From positions 62,001 to 126,000 of the forward strand of contig JAIQZQ010000037.1 of the NCBI GenBank assembly GCA_021777105.1: a DNA stretch of 64,000 bases, in the 5' to 3' direction. The translations under genes were made by a program, and so were the position numbers. Below the pieces are notes generated by a model. That model worked only from the letters and a program-made list of their open reading frames with translations, was not told the origin of the DNA and did no database searches. This document shows, in pieces, positions 1-9,189 of this stretch; within the stretch, counting starts at the first letter, position 1, and every line of letters starts with the position of its first letter. Origin of the DNA: Candidatus Anammoxibacter sp. Its GTDB lineage: Bacteria; Planctomycetota; Brocadiia; Brocadiales; Anammoxibacteraceae.

Positions 1-118
1 TTATGGCCTGAGATAAGAGGCGAGCCTCCAGGGACAGTGTGTTACAAGGCAGGAGCCTTGTAACGAAATTGAGCTTTTTGTTGATTTATTCTGGAATCAA
101 TTTAAACGCATAACCATT
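1..118. repeat. Interspersed inverted-repeat element, one arm
   Basis: This segment is closely similar to 53916-54010. Both contain a GAGGC..GCCTC palindrome, a GGAACAG or GGGACAG-TGTGTTA block, a palindrome around GGCAGGAGCC or GGCTGGAGCC followed by TTGTAAC, and the tail GATTTATTCTG. At 53713-54010 two such arms face each other, so this is probably the right arm of an element cut by the window edge. It is non-coding and lies downstream of the amidohydrolase gene. Confidence 0.65.
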
Positions 119-120
119 AA

Positions 121-1236
121 TTAATCCAATTCTGTTTTTTCACATATTTCAGGAGCCTTGTATGGAAGGGCAAGTATGTTGAAATAATTTTGGCCAAGCG
201 CTATGTTGCGGAAGGCCTCGTCATTAAGAAATTGTAGAATATAGCTGTTTTCACTCACTTCATTTTTGTAATCCTCATAGGTCTTTTTTTCAGAGGCTAA
301 AAAGTCTGTTCCCGGCAATATCCTTTTTGAATAATTGTTAAAAAACTCTATATAGAATTCGCGTTTCATTTTATCTTTAAAGTAGTATTTGTAAAGCACG
401 TTCCATGAGATATCGAGATATAGGTTGGGATGCTTATCAAGCAATGTTTTCAAAATATCAATATGCTCTTTAGGGTTAAAGTTGGCAAGTTCTTTTGAAA
501 GCCCAAGATGGTGCCAGACAATAATGTTGCCCGGATAGGTTTTAAGGATTTGCTCCATAAGCGGTAAATATTTTGTCTTTTCTTTATCATTGCCTAAATC
601 ACAATGAAAAGAGACCGGCATGTTTCTTTTCTCCAATATCCTCATAAAATCATACCATTGAGCAATTTCAATGGCCGAAGCAGCAAAATGCCCATTGGGA
701 AAGATAGCCTGTTTAACAACGTTTATTTCTCCCATCCATTTAAACATGCCGGGGAATTCCCGGTCCAACAGCTGAATTTGCGGAACAATAGTTTCCGGTT
801 CAACAAGGTTGGTAAATGACATGGATAGGGTAAGGTGGAGGTTCTTCGGCATTTTATCCGGCAGACGGTTGGCAATGTTTGACGCGTTTACAAAATCATT
901 AGTAATACTGGGGGTAACCGTTGTGCCTGGGCAGTCCAAATAATAACCGCAAGGCGAATCCGCCGGGAGTTTCTGCCCAATGCCGTAAACATTCGCAAAA
1001 TAGATGCCCTCCTTTTGCAAAAAGCCAAGCATTTCGTCAAAAGGGATAGCCTTGCCTCCAAATGGCTGGAAATGGATGTGTGAATCAACTACAAAAGAGT
1101 TGTTGTCCTCTGTCGGCCGGTCATAGCACCCATCATAGTCGAGGGAAAACATCTCAAAATTTCGGGCCTGTGCCTGAACGCTTATTAAGAAAGATGTAAC
1201 AGCAATAAAAACAGTGATAATCATACTCTTTTTCAT
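121..1236 (-). CDS. Exported amidohydrolase-family protein
   Basis: 371 residues. A Sec signal peptide occupies residues 1-24 (hydrophobic core, then AQA as a plausible cleavage site). The mature protein opens with the metal-binding motif DSHIH (His53, His55). It continues with features of the amidohydrolase_2 TIM barrel: FHCDLG, VWHHLG and PGTDFL, which supply the expected later His and Asp ligands. The family hydrolyses C-N or C-C bonds of small cyclic or amide substrates, and the substrate here is unknown. A strong ribosome site (AAGGAGG) lies 6 nt before the ATG. It is the leftmost gene of a leftward accessory region and, like several neighbours, is predicted to act outside the cytoplasm. 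Confidence 0.8.
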   Translation of the reverse strand: MKKSMIITVFIAVTSFLISVQAQARNFEMFSLDYDGCYDRPTEDNNSFVVDSHIHFQPFGGKAIPFDEMLGFLQKEGIYFANVYGIGQKLPADSPCGYYLDCPGTTVTPSITNDFVNASNIANRLPDKMPKNLHLTLSMSFTNLVEPETIVPQIQLLDREFPGMFKWMGEINVVKQAIFPNGHFAASAIEIAQWYDFMRILEKRNMPVSFHCDLGNDKEKTKYLPLMEQILKTYPGNIIVWHHLGLSKELANFNPKEHIDILKTLLDKHPNLYLDISWNVLYKYYFKDKMKREFYIEFFNNYSKRILPGTDFLASEKKTYEDYKNEVSENSYILQFLNDEAFRNIALGQNYFNILALPYKAPEICEKTELD

Positions 1237-1615
1237 AATGCGCCTCCTTTTGATAAAAAATTATGTATCCATTTCAGTGAAAAGTATTTTTTCGCTTTAA
1301 CCCAGGGTTTGCGCTATCGCGTATCCTGGGCTGGTATATGCAGCCTTTTCAGGGCATTATTGAATAAATATTATTTTATAAACACTCCACCGCGACTCGT
1401 TTACCGACAATTCCAGAAACCCCAGCTTTGCGTTTGGGATTAAATTTGACTTCCTTTTACACGCGAAGCTGGGGCTTCTTAAATTACCGGTTGCCAAGCT
1501 GGGGCTTGGCAACCAGAGCTCATTTTATCCTTCCTCCCTTGATGGGAGAGGGCAGGAGAGGGTGATAAAAATCGCTCAAATTAGATAATTAATTATTCAC
1601 GTTACACCGTGCCTG
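1237..1615. other. Intergenic region with decayed repeat arms
   Basis: No gene is seen. The stretch holds palindromic GC-richer patches in AT-rich DNA: CCAGGGTTTGCG..CCTGGG near 1300-1330, GAAGCTGGGGCTTC near 1463, and GGTTGCCAAGC..GCTTGGCAACC near 1489-1512. Near 1525-1580 is a half copy of the TTAA-ended element described at 38765-38980 (CTCCCTTGATGGGAGAGGG followed by AAAATCGCTCAAATTAG). Confidence 0.5.
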
Positions 1616-2410
1616 TTAAATATCCGGATTGATTGGTGTGAAGGTATCGGTTACATCTTTCCTTAGAAAATCTATAGCCTTGTATAATTTTTCCTCATTT
1701 TGTGGAAACTTAACCTTATAATTTACTAATTGTTGATGCGCCGCTTTATAAATAGATTTGGCGTTATCGGTCAAAAGGAATTTCGTAATGCTTCCGCCGG
1801 CATTTGCATATGCTTTATCAAGTTGTTCACAAAAAGACGAATTGCTTTTGTCAGATATAACGCGCCTGGGGTAGGGCTCATATCCGTCGGGCAATGAGCT
1901 TGAATCAAGCTGCAACCTTTCCAATGCTTTTCCAAAACCCGGATCGGTCTGGCCGTAAACAGTGCGAGAAATTGAAACCAATGTCATCATGCCTGAGCAT
2001 TGCGCGCAAGGCTCCAGCGAAGTGTATATGGTATGCCCTTTAAGCGAATATGAATGCGTCTTGTTTAAATAACCCAACATAGCCCTTACTTCTCCGTGTT
2101 GTGTGCCGTTTTGTGTTATTTTGTTGCAATTTCGAGCCCAAAAGACTACTTCGTTGTTGCCGTCAACTACAACACAACCAATATTGTGGCCTCTTTTAAT
2201 CTCGGTCGTTTCCGTCTGCCAATCTTTTAAAACCGTTGAATATGCTAATAGAGTATAGATATCATCCAACTCTTTCTGCTCAGGCGTTGGGTGTACGGCT
2301 GATGATGCGGCAAGCCTATCCGTTTTTGTAACAGTTGTAGTTTGTGTTGCCGCGCAAGAACTGATAACTAATGCTAAAGCCAATACAAAATACAATTTAA
2401 CGTTTTTCAT
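1616..2410 (-). CDS. Lipoprotein with CMP/dCMP deaminase-type zinc domain
   Basis: 264 residues. The N-terminus is a lipoprotein signal with lipobox VISSC (Cys19). Residues about 50-160 carry the cytidine/deoxycytidylate deaminase zinc signature: HGE (His105, catalytic Glu107) and PCAQC (Cys135, Cys138). Known members deaminate cytosine, guanine, nucleosides, tRNA adenosine or riboflavin intermediates, nearly always in the cytosol. An envelope-anchored copy is therefore unusual. About 100 C-terminal residues have no recognised domain. The ribosome site is TGGAGG, 8 nt before the ATG. The substrate cannot be inferred from the sequence. Confidence 0.75.
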   Translation of the reverse strand: MKNVKLYFVLALALVISSCAATQTTTVTKTDRLAASSAVHPTPEQKELDDIYTLLAYSTVLKDWQTETTEIKRGHNIGCVVVDGNNEVVFWARNCNKITQNGTQHGEVRAMLGYLNKTHSYSLKGHTIYTSLEPCAQCSGMMTLVSISRTVYGQTDPGFGKALERLQLDSSSLPDGYEPYPRRVISDKSNSSFCEQLDKAYANAGGSITKFLLTDNAKSIYKAAHQQLVNYKVKFPQNEEKLYKAIDFLRKDVTDTFTPINPDI

Positions 2411-2454
2411 TGCTAATCCTCCATATAATTGCGCATAAATAAAAATTATTGTAT

Positions 2455-2705
2455 CAGTTTAGAACTTTGAAAATTTTAGGGTCTAAAGAATAAGAAAGCG
2501 CCCATAAATACCTTATGGCAAAGATACTGGATGCTGGTTTCTAGATGCCGGCTGCCGGTATGATTTTAAATTTGCTTCATGTCAAAGACATGAAACCAAC
2601 AATCTAGTATCAAGCATCTAGTATCAAAAGACATTGCGCAACTATTAATGTCATCGCCACAAATTTTAGCCTGCATATTTTTCAAACAACTAAATTGTTA
2701 CAAAT
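2455..2705. repeat. 250-bp duplicated intergenic segment, copy A
   Basis: This segment aligns along its length with 10312-10562. Shared blocks include TATCAGTTTAG, CTAGATGCCGGCT, CATGTCAAAGACATGAAAC and TTCAAACAACTAAATTGTTAC. It contains the palindrome CATGTCAAAGACATG and degenerate heptamers of the CTGGATA / CTAGTATC type, which also make up the tandem arrays near 53.6 and 54.5 kb. It lies downstream of the first PsiD-like gene and is non-coding. Confidence 0.75.
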
Positions 2706-2756
2706 TCTTAAGGGTTCGTTCAAAAATGTTGCTTTGCCACGTTTATATTAATAGTA

Positions 2757-4145
2757 TTACACCTTCGCATTAGCAATGAGTTGCCCCATCTTTACATCTT
2801 CGTCTTTTTCAACTACAAAATCCTTGATTACGCCTTTTTTAAATACCAGGCAATGTGTGGAACCGCCAAACTGGAAATATCCCAATTCATCGCCTTTCTT
2901 CACTTTAACTTCTTTGTTCTCTTTTAGACCTTTCATGATTTTTTTATTGATAATGCATGATGACACTTCAGCCATGCCGATAGGTATGACGCACATTAAC
3001 CCAATGGCGGGCTCATCGGCTTCAATAAAAATCAGGGCGCGTGTAGCCGTGTGGGCGATATAGCCTTGAGACTGATCGGGACTGCCCTGATCCATGCCTT
3101 CCGCCTGAGTAGCCGAATAGTATGTGCCGTCTTTGACATACGCTTTTTTAACGGTTCCGGAAACCGGGCTGTGCCAACGATGGTACTTAAACGCCGATAA
3201 AAAGGCTTGATACACGGTCCCGTCTTTAAACGGTTCCACGTACTCTTTAAAATGTTTCTCGTCGCTTTTGACTTTCTCCGGCCCTTCTCCATCTTCATTA
3301 GCGAGCATATCCCATAAGGAGTATGGTTGCGATTTAACCCAAAACCAGTCCTGCAATTTTGCGTTAAATTGAGTGTTGTATACTCCTGAATCACAGGCGC
3401 TCACAATGCCGTTTTTTTTGGGCGATATGGGACGTTCAGCCTTATTTTTAAACGGTCGGATAAAAAAATCATTCCATGATGTATAAGGAAACGGTTCGGT
3501 TACGGAGTTTATTCCGTTTTTGAATTGCGTTAATGCAGGCTCTTCTAAATATTGATCCATTTTTAGTTTCGCTAATGCCTGAGGGCAACACCAGCCGGTT
3601 TCCCCTTTATTAAATACATATAATGAATCCCGCGAATCCAGATATTCCGTCCATACCGCCAGTACTTTGCGGAACATGTCGTTTACCTTCTCATTTCGAA
3701 AAGCGGCTGCGCCGGCGGGAACGCCCATAGTCCAATTCAATATAGTATTAATTGGGAAGCCGACCAGCTCAGTGTCGTTGTATTCAGGGGCTGTTGTTAA
3801 TATGTGATTGATAAGCAGGATCATCTCTTCAATGCCGGCAAGATAAAATCCGGGAGCCCCCTTTTCACGATAGTATGCCGGAACCTGATCAATCATTTTT
3901 GTAAAGTTCATTCGCACAATGGAGTCATTATCAATCAGGTCTTGAAACTCACGCATTACGGGATGAAGCTCTATTTCCGCGCCTTTTTTGAGAAGACCTT
4001 TTTTCTTTTTGATCAAGAGCCTTAAAGAGTTCATGTAATCCGAGGCGGCTTCCTTGCTTACAGGCAGCCAGCAGCCTCCTTTAGCCAACTCTTTAAACAG
4101 TTCTTTTGCCAGGCCCGCGGCTAATTTTTTAGTTTCTGTATCTAT
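2757..4145 (-). CDS. PsiD-like, phosphatidylserine-decarboxylase-family amino-acid decarboxylase, copy A
   Basis: From TTG at 4088 the protein has 443 residues. An in-frame extension to an ATA codon at 4145 adds 19 residues, is preceded by AGGAGG at 6-nt spacing, and resembles the N-terminus of the second copy (KKLAAGLAKELFKEL against VVKDLAKKLIKEL). The extension is therefore probably translated. The C-terminal half is a pyruvoyl PSD domain with the self-cleavage motif FGGST (Gly409/Ser410 in the 443-residue numbering). The architecture and motifs resemble the fungal L-tryptophan decarboxylase PsiD more than housekeeping Psd: GCWLPVS near the N-terminus, AYHRWH-like KYHRWHSPVSGT, FIEADEPAIGL and IGMAEVSSC. 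No signal peptide or membrane segment is visible. Inference: a soluble amino-acid decarboxylase; the substrate is unknown. Confidence 0.78.
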   Translation of the reverse strand: MDTETKKLAAGLAKELFKELAKGGCWLPVSKEAASDYMNSLRLLIKKKKGLLKKGAEIELHPVMREFQDLIDNDSIVRMNFTKMIDQVPAYYREKGAPGFYLAGIEEMILLINHILTTAPEYNDTELVGFPINTILNWTMGVPAGAAAFRNEKVNDMFRKVLAVWTEYLDSRDSLYVFNKGETGWCCPQALAKLKMDQYLEEPALTQFKNGINSVTEPFPYTSWNDFFIRPFKNKAERPISPKKNGIVSACDSGVYNTQFNAKLQDWFWVKSQPYSLWDMLANEDGEGPEKVKSDEKHFKEYVEPFKDGTVYQAFLSAFKYHRWHSPVSGTVKKAYVKDGTYYSATQAEGMDQGSPDQSQGYIAHTATRALIFIEADEPAIGLMCVIPIGMAEVSSCIINKKIMKGLKENKEVKVKKGDELGYFQFGGSTHCLVFKKGVIKDFVVEKDEDVKMGQLIANAKV

Positions 4146-4489
4146 TGTGCTCCTCCTATGGTAAAGTGATAGTAAAATGATTTTATTGCTCCCACGCTAA
4201 CTGTTAAGAGCCAAAATTTGAAATTCTCTCTTGTTTTAGGTTTTAGCATTGCGCTTTTCCTATACAATTAAAGTTTAATAGTTAGCAATGCGTCAGCTTA
4301 AAATCCGCGCTATAAAAGATAGAGAATGTAGTCCGAATGGCTTAGTCGTAACAATTTTAAACTTTAAACGGCGCAGCCCTTTAAAGAAAAGTAGACTGCG
4401 CATTCCTATAAATCACTGCGCCCCCACGGACAAGCGACCTTTTGCTTGCCCGTGGACGGTGGTATTAGCAATTTATGACTTGCCAAAAT
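4146..4489. repeat. Intergenic region with a 36-bp imperfect palindrome
   Basis: No gene is supported. At about 4422-4457 the sequence CCACGGACAAGCG..GCTTGCCCGTGG forms a strong hairpin of the REP-like type. It could end transcription from the upstream gene at 4490-5800. The rest is AT-rich without recognisable signals. Confidence 0.45.
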
Positions 4490-5800
4490 TTATGAGAGCG
4501 ACAGCTTGCCTGTGACGGCAGCATTGCCTTCAAGAGGATTTAAAACCATGTCGCCGGGGGTTATGGTGAATGTTTGATCGGCAATTTGAATCGGTGGTAT
4601 GTCTTTAATCTCTAAAATGTTGAAGGAAAGCCCACCCAAAAAGCTGGTAATCAGCGGCACCAGAGTTACGCTTAGCGCCTGTAATAACGGCGTTGAAATG
4701 GCTGACAAAACCCACTCTACAATACCACCCGAAGGCGTAATTTGAAGAAAGATCGGCGCGACTTCTACTGTAGTTGCCTGAAGAATATTGCCATTAACAA
4801 TTTTAAGACCTATACGACCGGTAACCTTCCCGATGGAGTTAAGCGTGTAGTTGACACCGATGGTGGGAGCAATAAAAGGAGGGAAATATGGTTTGAAACC
4901 GGCCCGCACATTTCCGGTAACATCCGCTGAGAAATCCAACTCGGTTGCCACGCTGCCTGTTTTGGCCTGAATATTGGAGACTATAGCAGTGGCCCCATAT
5001 TTTACATCGCCAAGAAGCACTGTAAATCTGCCTTTATCGCCTAACGGATGCGAGAGCCCGCTCGCAACAGTATTGATAACCTCAGCTATGAAATCCGGCT
5101 TCAACAACAAGGAAAACTGAGATTCAGGCCATGGGAATCCACTTGGCAAAGTGGGCGCTCCGAGGCGCGAACGATTGACTAAACCAACCGCTCGTCCATC
5201 GGCAATGAACGGCAGAGGGGGCGCTAAGGAAATCCCTTCAAAGTCAAACGCAGGAATTGTTATGGCGGGAATCATTTTACGCAATTCCGGCAACACAACC
5301 TCATTTACCGCCCATTCTATTTTGCCGCCAAGACCGGTGTTAGTCACTTTTAACGGAGCAATAGTTAACTTGTTTCCATCGACCAAAATCTGGGTCAACA
5401 CGGTCAAACCTACAGTTTCCTCCCACTCCAGCAACCCCGCCATCGTAGAGACCGTCAGTTTTACCTTTGGAACATTTAATTCAAAGCAAGATGTGACTAA
5501 TGCGTCAGCCAGAGCTTTAACATGATCGGCTTTATGTTTTTCCGCCTCCTCCGGCGGATTTGTTTGCCCGGCAAGTAAGGCTTCAGCCATTGCCTGGGCG
5601 TCTTTTTGCGTCTTGGGCTTAAAGGATAAGGTCGGAACTACCTCGACATCCCAGCTTACCTTGACTTCCATCTTTGATATAGGTTCAACACCGCTTACAG
5701 AGCCGGTAAAGACTTGAGACCGCAACTTCGTGTAAACGACAGAAATAAATTGATTTACAGTCTCATCGGTAATACCGGCGCCAATGTCAAAATTAGCCAT
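4490..5800 (-). CDS. Unrecognised 436-residue protein, possibly TULIP-type lipid-binding
   Basis: I do not recognise the family. No signal peptide or membrane helix is evident. The chain looks like two halves of about 200 residues, each mixing amphipathic helix with beta-rich stretches. The second half ends with Gly/Pro/Ile-rich text (FLGGLSFNILEIKDIPPIQI, then a TITPGDMVLNPLEGN stretch). That pattern recalls BPI/SMP/P47-like (TULIP) lipid-binding folds, but this is an impression only. A ribosome site GGAGAA precedes the ATG. It sits between a PLP decarboxylase and a PsiD-like decarboxylase transcribed in the same direction, with a 100-nt gap upstream, so co-expression is likely. No counterpart exists in the second cluster copy. 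Confidence 0.6.
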   Translation of the reverse strand: MANFDIGAGITDETVNQFISVVYTKLRSQVFTGSVSGVEPISKMEVKVSWDVEVVPTLSFKPKTQKDAQAMAEALLAGQTNPPEEAEKHKADHVKALADALVTSCFELNVPKVKLTVSTMAGLLEWEETVGLTVLTQILVDGNKLTIAPLKVTNTGLGGKIEWAVNEVVLPELRKMIPAITIPAFDFEGISLAPPLPFIADGRAVGLVNRSRLGAPTLPSGFPWPESQFSLLLKPDFIAEVINTVASGLSHPLGDKGRFTVLLGDVKYGATAIVSNIQAKTGSVATELDFSADVTGNVRAGFKPYFPPFIAPTIGVNYTLNSIGKVTGRIGLKIVNGNILQATTVEVAPIFLQITPSGGIVEWVLSAISTPLLQALSVTLVPLITSFLGGLSFNILEIKDIPPIQIADQTFTITPGDMVLNPLEGNAAVTGKLSLS

Positions 5801-5906
5801 ATTTTTTCTCCTTTATTTTTCTAAATTTTCTAAAATTAATGAGCCTTAGGGCTCAAACAATCCTGATAATTATTAAAATTACTTTTTTTGCCTTATCACC
5901 TGACAT

Positions 5907-7721
5907 TTAAATTGGTTTGGGCTTTCCCGGATTGGGCTTATCGCCGTCTTTTACCGGGAATGCGTTATTCCAATTATCCTTGCAAGCCTCGCGGATATCC
6001 TTGATAAGCTCGTCGGCCTTTGTGTGCCCCATGGAATGCATAAAAAAGACATGAGAAAATGAGCGTTCCTGATATACTCGTTTATCCTTATCAATGGGCA
6101 CAAACATACGCTCGTTGTCAACCGAGTATTTATAGGTGATTACAGGGTTTACCATTCTAAACCGCACCGTTAACGCCATCTTTGAGCGCGCGATCCAAAG
6201 GTCCGCTTCCGGGTCTTTTTCCTTTAGTTCATTTTCCAACTCTATTATTTTTTCAAGAAAATATTTAGAAACGTTTTCACATGCGAGCGCCTTCATCATA
6301 TTGTCCGTATAACTCATGCGTGAAAAGTAATCCCATGCCAGGATGGGAGAAAGCCCTGATCGCGAACCACCAAGTGTTGTGTCGGGCGAACCGATATAAC
6401 CGACTTTGGCGGGTGGCTGAAGCTGATATTTGGTGCGGGTCATGAATATTCCTGAAGGGATAGGAAAACCGAACCATTTGTGCAGAGAGCAACCGATGCT
6501 CATTACAATTTCATTTCGGAAATCAAATTTAGGAGGCGCCTTTTCGATTTTTCCCTGGTTATATGCCATTTCAAGAAAAGGGAGGTAGGCCGCGCCAAGG
6601 GCTCCGTCAACATGCACCCAGAAACGTCTGCGCTCTTCGGTAAACGGGTTGCCGTCTTTGTCCTTGTAATTAAATTTATGTCCCCATAATTCTAATTCGG
6701 GATTTTCATCCCCAAGTTTTTTTAGCATCTCATTAACAGCCGGAACGTCGTCATAAGCGCCTTTCCAGGTAGAGCCGACATTCAAAACAATTATGACCGG
6801 GTAGCCCTTTTCAGCAAAAAACTTTACAAGTTCACGCAACTTGTCTACATTGACTTCTCCTGATTTCGGGTTGTTGTTGTCAAAACTATGCGAGGGGACG
6901 CCCTTTGGCCACTTTCCTTTATTGATAGGGCACTGATCGGGGTATTTTTCCTCTCCTTCGTCATGAAATGTCTTTATCCCCAGCACACGCGCGGACTTAA
7001 CGATTGAATAGTGCGCGTCTTCTGAAAAGAAAAGTATTGGATCTTTCTCGTTTTCACCTTCGCAGGGGCATAAGCAAACCGTCTCTTTAAGCGGAGTTTC
7101 TTTGCCTCGGACAAAGCGATCAAGCTCCTTGCCGGGATCGTTTTCCTCTTGTATCAGCATGCGGCCTTTAAGATAGTCGCGAGCATTAAAAAGACCGTAA
7201 ATGTTTCCTTCGGTAAAACCCATTGAAAGAACATATCCCCAATACCGTTCAGATGGGAGGACTTCACCTTCAAGATGCGGCCATTCAATATTCCACATTG
7301 ATGCAAAATAATCCAGAACGGCGCGCTCGCAGAACTTGCTGTTAAGAGTGAAGAGGCCTCCAGTGAATGGGTCGCCTATATTGTTAACATGCATGTTCAT
7401 GAGCCATGCAAACTCTGAATATTCCTCATCCTGATTGGCTTGAAAACCCATAAAATGAGAGTGTGAAGTATCTATGACCTTTTTAAGCTGTTCAAGAGCG
7501 GCGGCTCGTTGATCCTTAGTCATTCCGTTTGGCGGAATTTCAAACAATTTATAGTCAATAGCGGGAAAATCTCCTCCTGTGCCTTTTGGAGGCACGGATA
7601 CGTAAACTTCTCTGGGGTCGTCTTCCGGCGCAGTTGCCTTTACGCCAAAAGGAACTTGTTGATCCCACGGCAACTGCAACGGCCCGAATTTGATTTTGTT
7701 TCCGTTTTCAGATTTTGACAT
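5907..7721 (-). CDS. Group II pyridoxal-phosphate decarboxylase, intact copy
   Basis: 604 residues, resembling PLP histidine/aromatic amino-acid decarboxylases of group II. Visible landmarks are GFTEGN (170-173), EDAHYSIVKSARVLG (His237, cofactor stacking), NVGSTWKGAYDD, HVDGALGAAYLPF (Asp372, pyridine nitrogen) and GCSLHKW (Lys415, Schiff base). The enzyme should remove CO2 from an amino acid to give an amine in the cytosol, but the substrate cannot be read from the sequence. It is longer than classical histidine decarboxylases (about 380) because of insertions and a charged tail. It lies 18 nt after the aminotransferase gene and is probably in one operon with it. A broken paralogue lies at 13991-15940. 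Confidence 0.85.
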   Translation of the reverse strand: MSKSENGNKIKFGPLQLPWDQQVPFGVKATAPEDDPREVYVSVPPKGTGGDFPAIDYKLFEIPPNGMTKDQRAAALEQLKKVIDTSHSHFMGFQANQDEEYSEFAWLMNMHVNNIGDPFTGGLFTLNSKFCERAVLDYFASMWNIEWPHLEGEVLPSERYWGYVLSMGFTEGNIYGLFNARDYLKGRMLIQEENDPGKELDRFVRGKETPLKETVCLCPCEGENEKDPILFFSEDAHYSIVKSARVLGIKTFHDEGEEKYPDQCPINKGKWPKGVPSHSFDNNNPKSGEVNVDKLRELVKFFAEKGYPVIIVLNVGSTWKGAYDDVPAVNEMLKKLGDENPELELWGHKFNYKDKDGNPFTEERRRFWVHVDGALGAAYLPFLEMAYNQGKIEKAPPKFDFRNEIVMSIGCSLHKWFGFPIPSGIFMTRTKYQLQPPAKVGYIGSPDTTLGGSRSGLSPILAWDYFSRMSYTDNMMKALACENVSKYFLEKIIELENELKEKDPEADLWIARSKMALTVRFRMVNPVITYKYSVDNERMFVPIDKDKRVYQERSFSHVFFMHSMGHTKADELIKDIREACKDNWNNAFPVKDGDKPNPGKPKPI

Positions 7722-7739
7722 TTCAATTTTCCTCCTTAA

Positions 7740-9119
7740 TTAAAATTTAACACTATTGTTAAGACTTTTTAAATAAGCGGCCAGGTTGTCAATCCCTTTT
7801 GTCACGTCATTGATATCCTGCGCGGTATAACAGAGGCGAAAGTATCCCGGCTCTTTGTTGTAACATTCCATACCCGGTATCAGAACAAGGTTGGCATTTT
7901 GCTTAATATCCATTGCCAGTTTGTTTTCCTGTGGGTCAATATTAGGATGTAGTTTCTCTTTTTTCCAATTTGGGCAATTACAGTCCGGATCCAGATATTC
8001 ACGCAGATCAAGCCAGAAGAATATTGCGGAAGTGGGTTGAGGGATATATTTGATCCCTCCTTTATCAAGATGCTCTTTTGTTTTGTTGAATTGTGTTGTT
8101 AAAAGATTACCGCCATTCTTATCTCCGGAGTATTCGTTCATTGCTTCTATAGCAAGGGTGGGATCGGCTTCATTGTTTTTGTTAACAAAGAGAGGTTTAA
8201 GTATATGCTGAGTTAGTGAATTGACGGGCGAGAACCATGACATTGTTCGCGTAGTGTTTGTGCCGGCCATGGCTTGCTTAACTCTATTGCTCTTGGACAT
8301 AACAAAGCCTACTCTAAAACCTGAAAGTCCAAAATCCTTGGCCAGGCCCCAAACCAGGTGAACGCGCCTTTGCTTTTCAGCTTCAGCCTCTTTATAGACG
8401 TCCAGCGTAAAACCACTTCTGAAGGTATTGTTTTGTTGATTTGGAGTAATCTGAGAGAAACCGTATATCTCATCTGATATTATATGCATGTCCGTGCTAT
8501 ATAAAACCCAATGGTATATCTCTTCTAATAGTTCTTTTGGGTAGTTGATGCCCAGTGGATTATTGGGATTTGTTAATATCAGAAGCTTAGGACTTGGAAC
8601 TAAACTGTTATAGGCCTTTCGCACATCCTCAAGAGTCAATTCAAATGTGGCGCAGCCATTGTTCTTTTCTATTTGAAAGGGATGAAAATTCAAACCGGGG
8701 CGATCAACAAGGCTCCAAGGAAATCCATACCATAGCGGCGCAGGTGTGATCACATTGTCGCCTTTTTGAAAAAGCGCAAAGGCCAAACATTCAAGCGCGG
8801 CTGACACGCCTGAAACGGCATAAATATTATCCGTTTCAAGATTGTCCACACCCCAGGATTTACTCAATAGTTGAATAACGCCATTTCTAAATTCAGGCTT
8901 GCCGAAAATTGGACTTGCGTATTTTATAAGTTCTTTATTTACAGGCTCCAACGCATCACGGTTTAATATATTCTCTTTGTAAAAATCCAGCAATAAAACG
9001 TTTTCAGCCGTGCCTAGATCAATTGCCGATGTGTTAATGTGCTTGCAGTAATAAGCAGCGCGATCTTCAGGACTTGTTATGCTGTACAATTGTTTAAGAT
9101 ATGATTCTATATTTTCCAT
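7740..9119 (-). CDS. Class I/II PLP aminotransferase, ACC-synthase-like
   Basis: 459 residues with the fold-type I aminotransferase landmarks: NPNNPLG (184-190), SDEIYG (Asp216, Tyr219), WGLAKDFGLSGFRVG (Lys261 for the Schiff base, Arg269 for the substrate carboxylate) and a class I C-terminal domain. The AKDFGLSGFRVGF block resembles 1-aminocyclopropane-1-carboxylate synthases and related alanine/aromatic aminotransferases, so either chemistry is possible. The ribosome site AAGGAGG lies 9 nt before the ATG. It is the first gene of a likely operon (aminotransferase, PLP decarboxylase, unknown, PsiD-like) reading leftward from a conserved non-coding block. A deleted relic of a second copy lies at 17707-17901. 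Confidence 0.85.
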   Translation of the reverse strand: MENIESYLKQLYSITSPEDRAAYYCKHINTSAIDLGTAENVLLLDFYKENILNRDALEPVNKELIKYASPIFGKPEFRNGVIQLLSKSWGVDNLETDNIYAVSGVSAALECLAFALFQKGDNVITPAPLWYGFPWSLVDRPGLNFHPFQIEKNNGCATFELTLEDVRKAYNSLVPSPKLLILTNPNNPLGINYPKELLEEIYHWVLYSTDMHIISDEIYGFSQITPNQQNNTFRSGFTLDVYKEAEAEKQRRVHLVWGLAKDFGLSGFRVGFVMSKSNRVKQAMAGTNTTRTMSWFSPVNSLTQHILKPLFVNKNNEADPTLAIEAMNEYSGDKNGGNLLTTQFNKTKEHLDKGGIKYIPQPTSAIFFWLDLREYLDPDCNCPNWKKEKLHPNIDPQENKLAMDIKQNANLVLIPGMECYNKEPGYFRLCYTAQDINDVTKGIDNLAAYLKSLNNSVKF

Positions 9120-9189
9120 TAAACCTATCCTCCTTTTTTATGTTATTTTTGTGCAGCCAATTATCGCCTTATAAGTTATATTTTGACAA

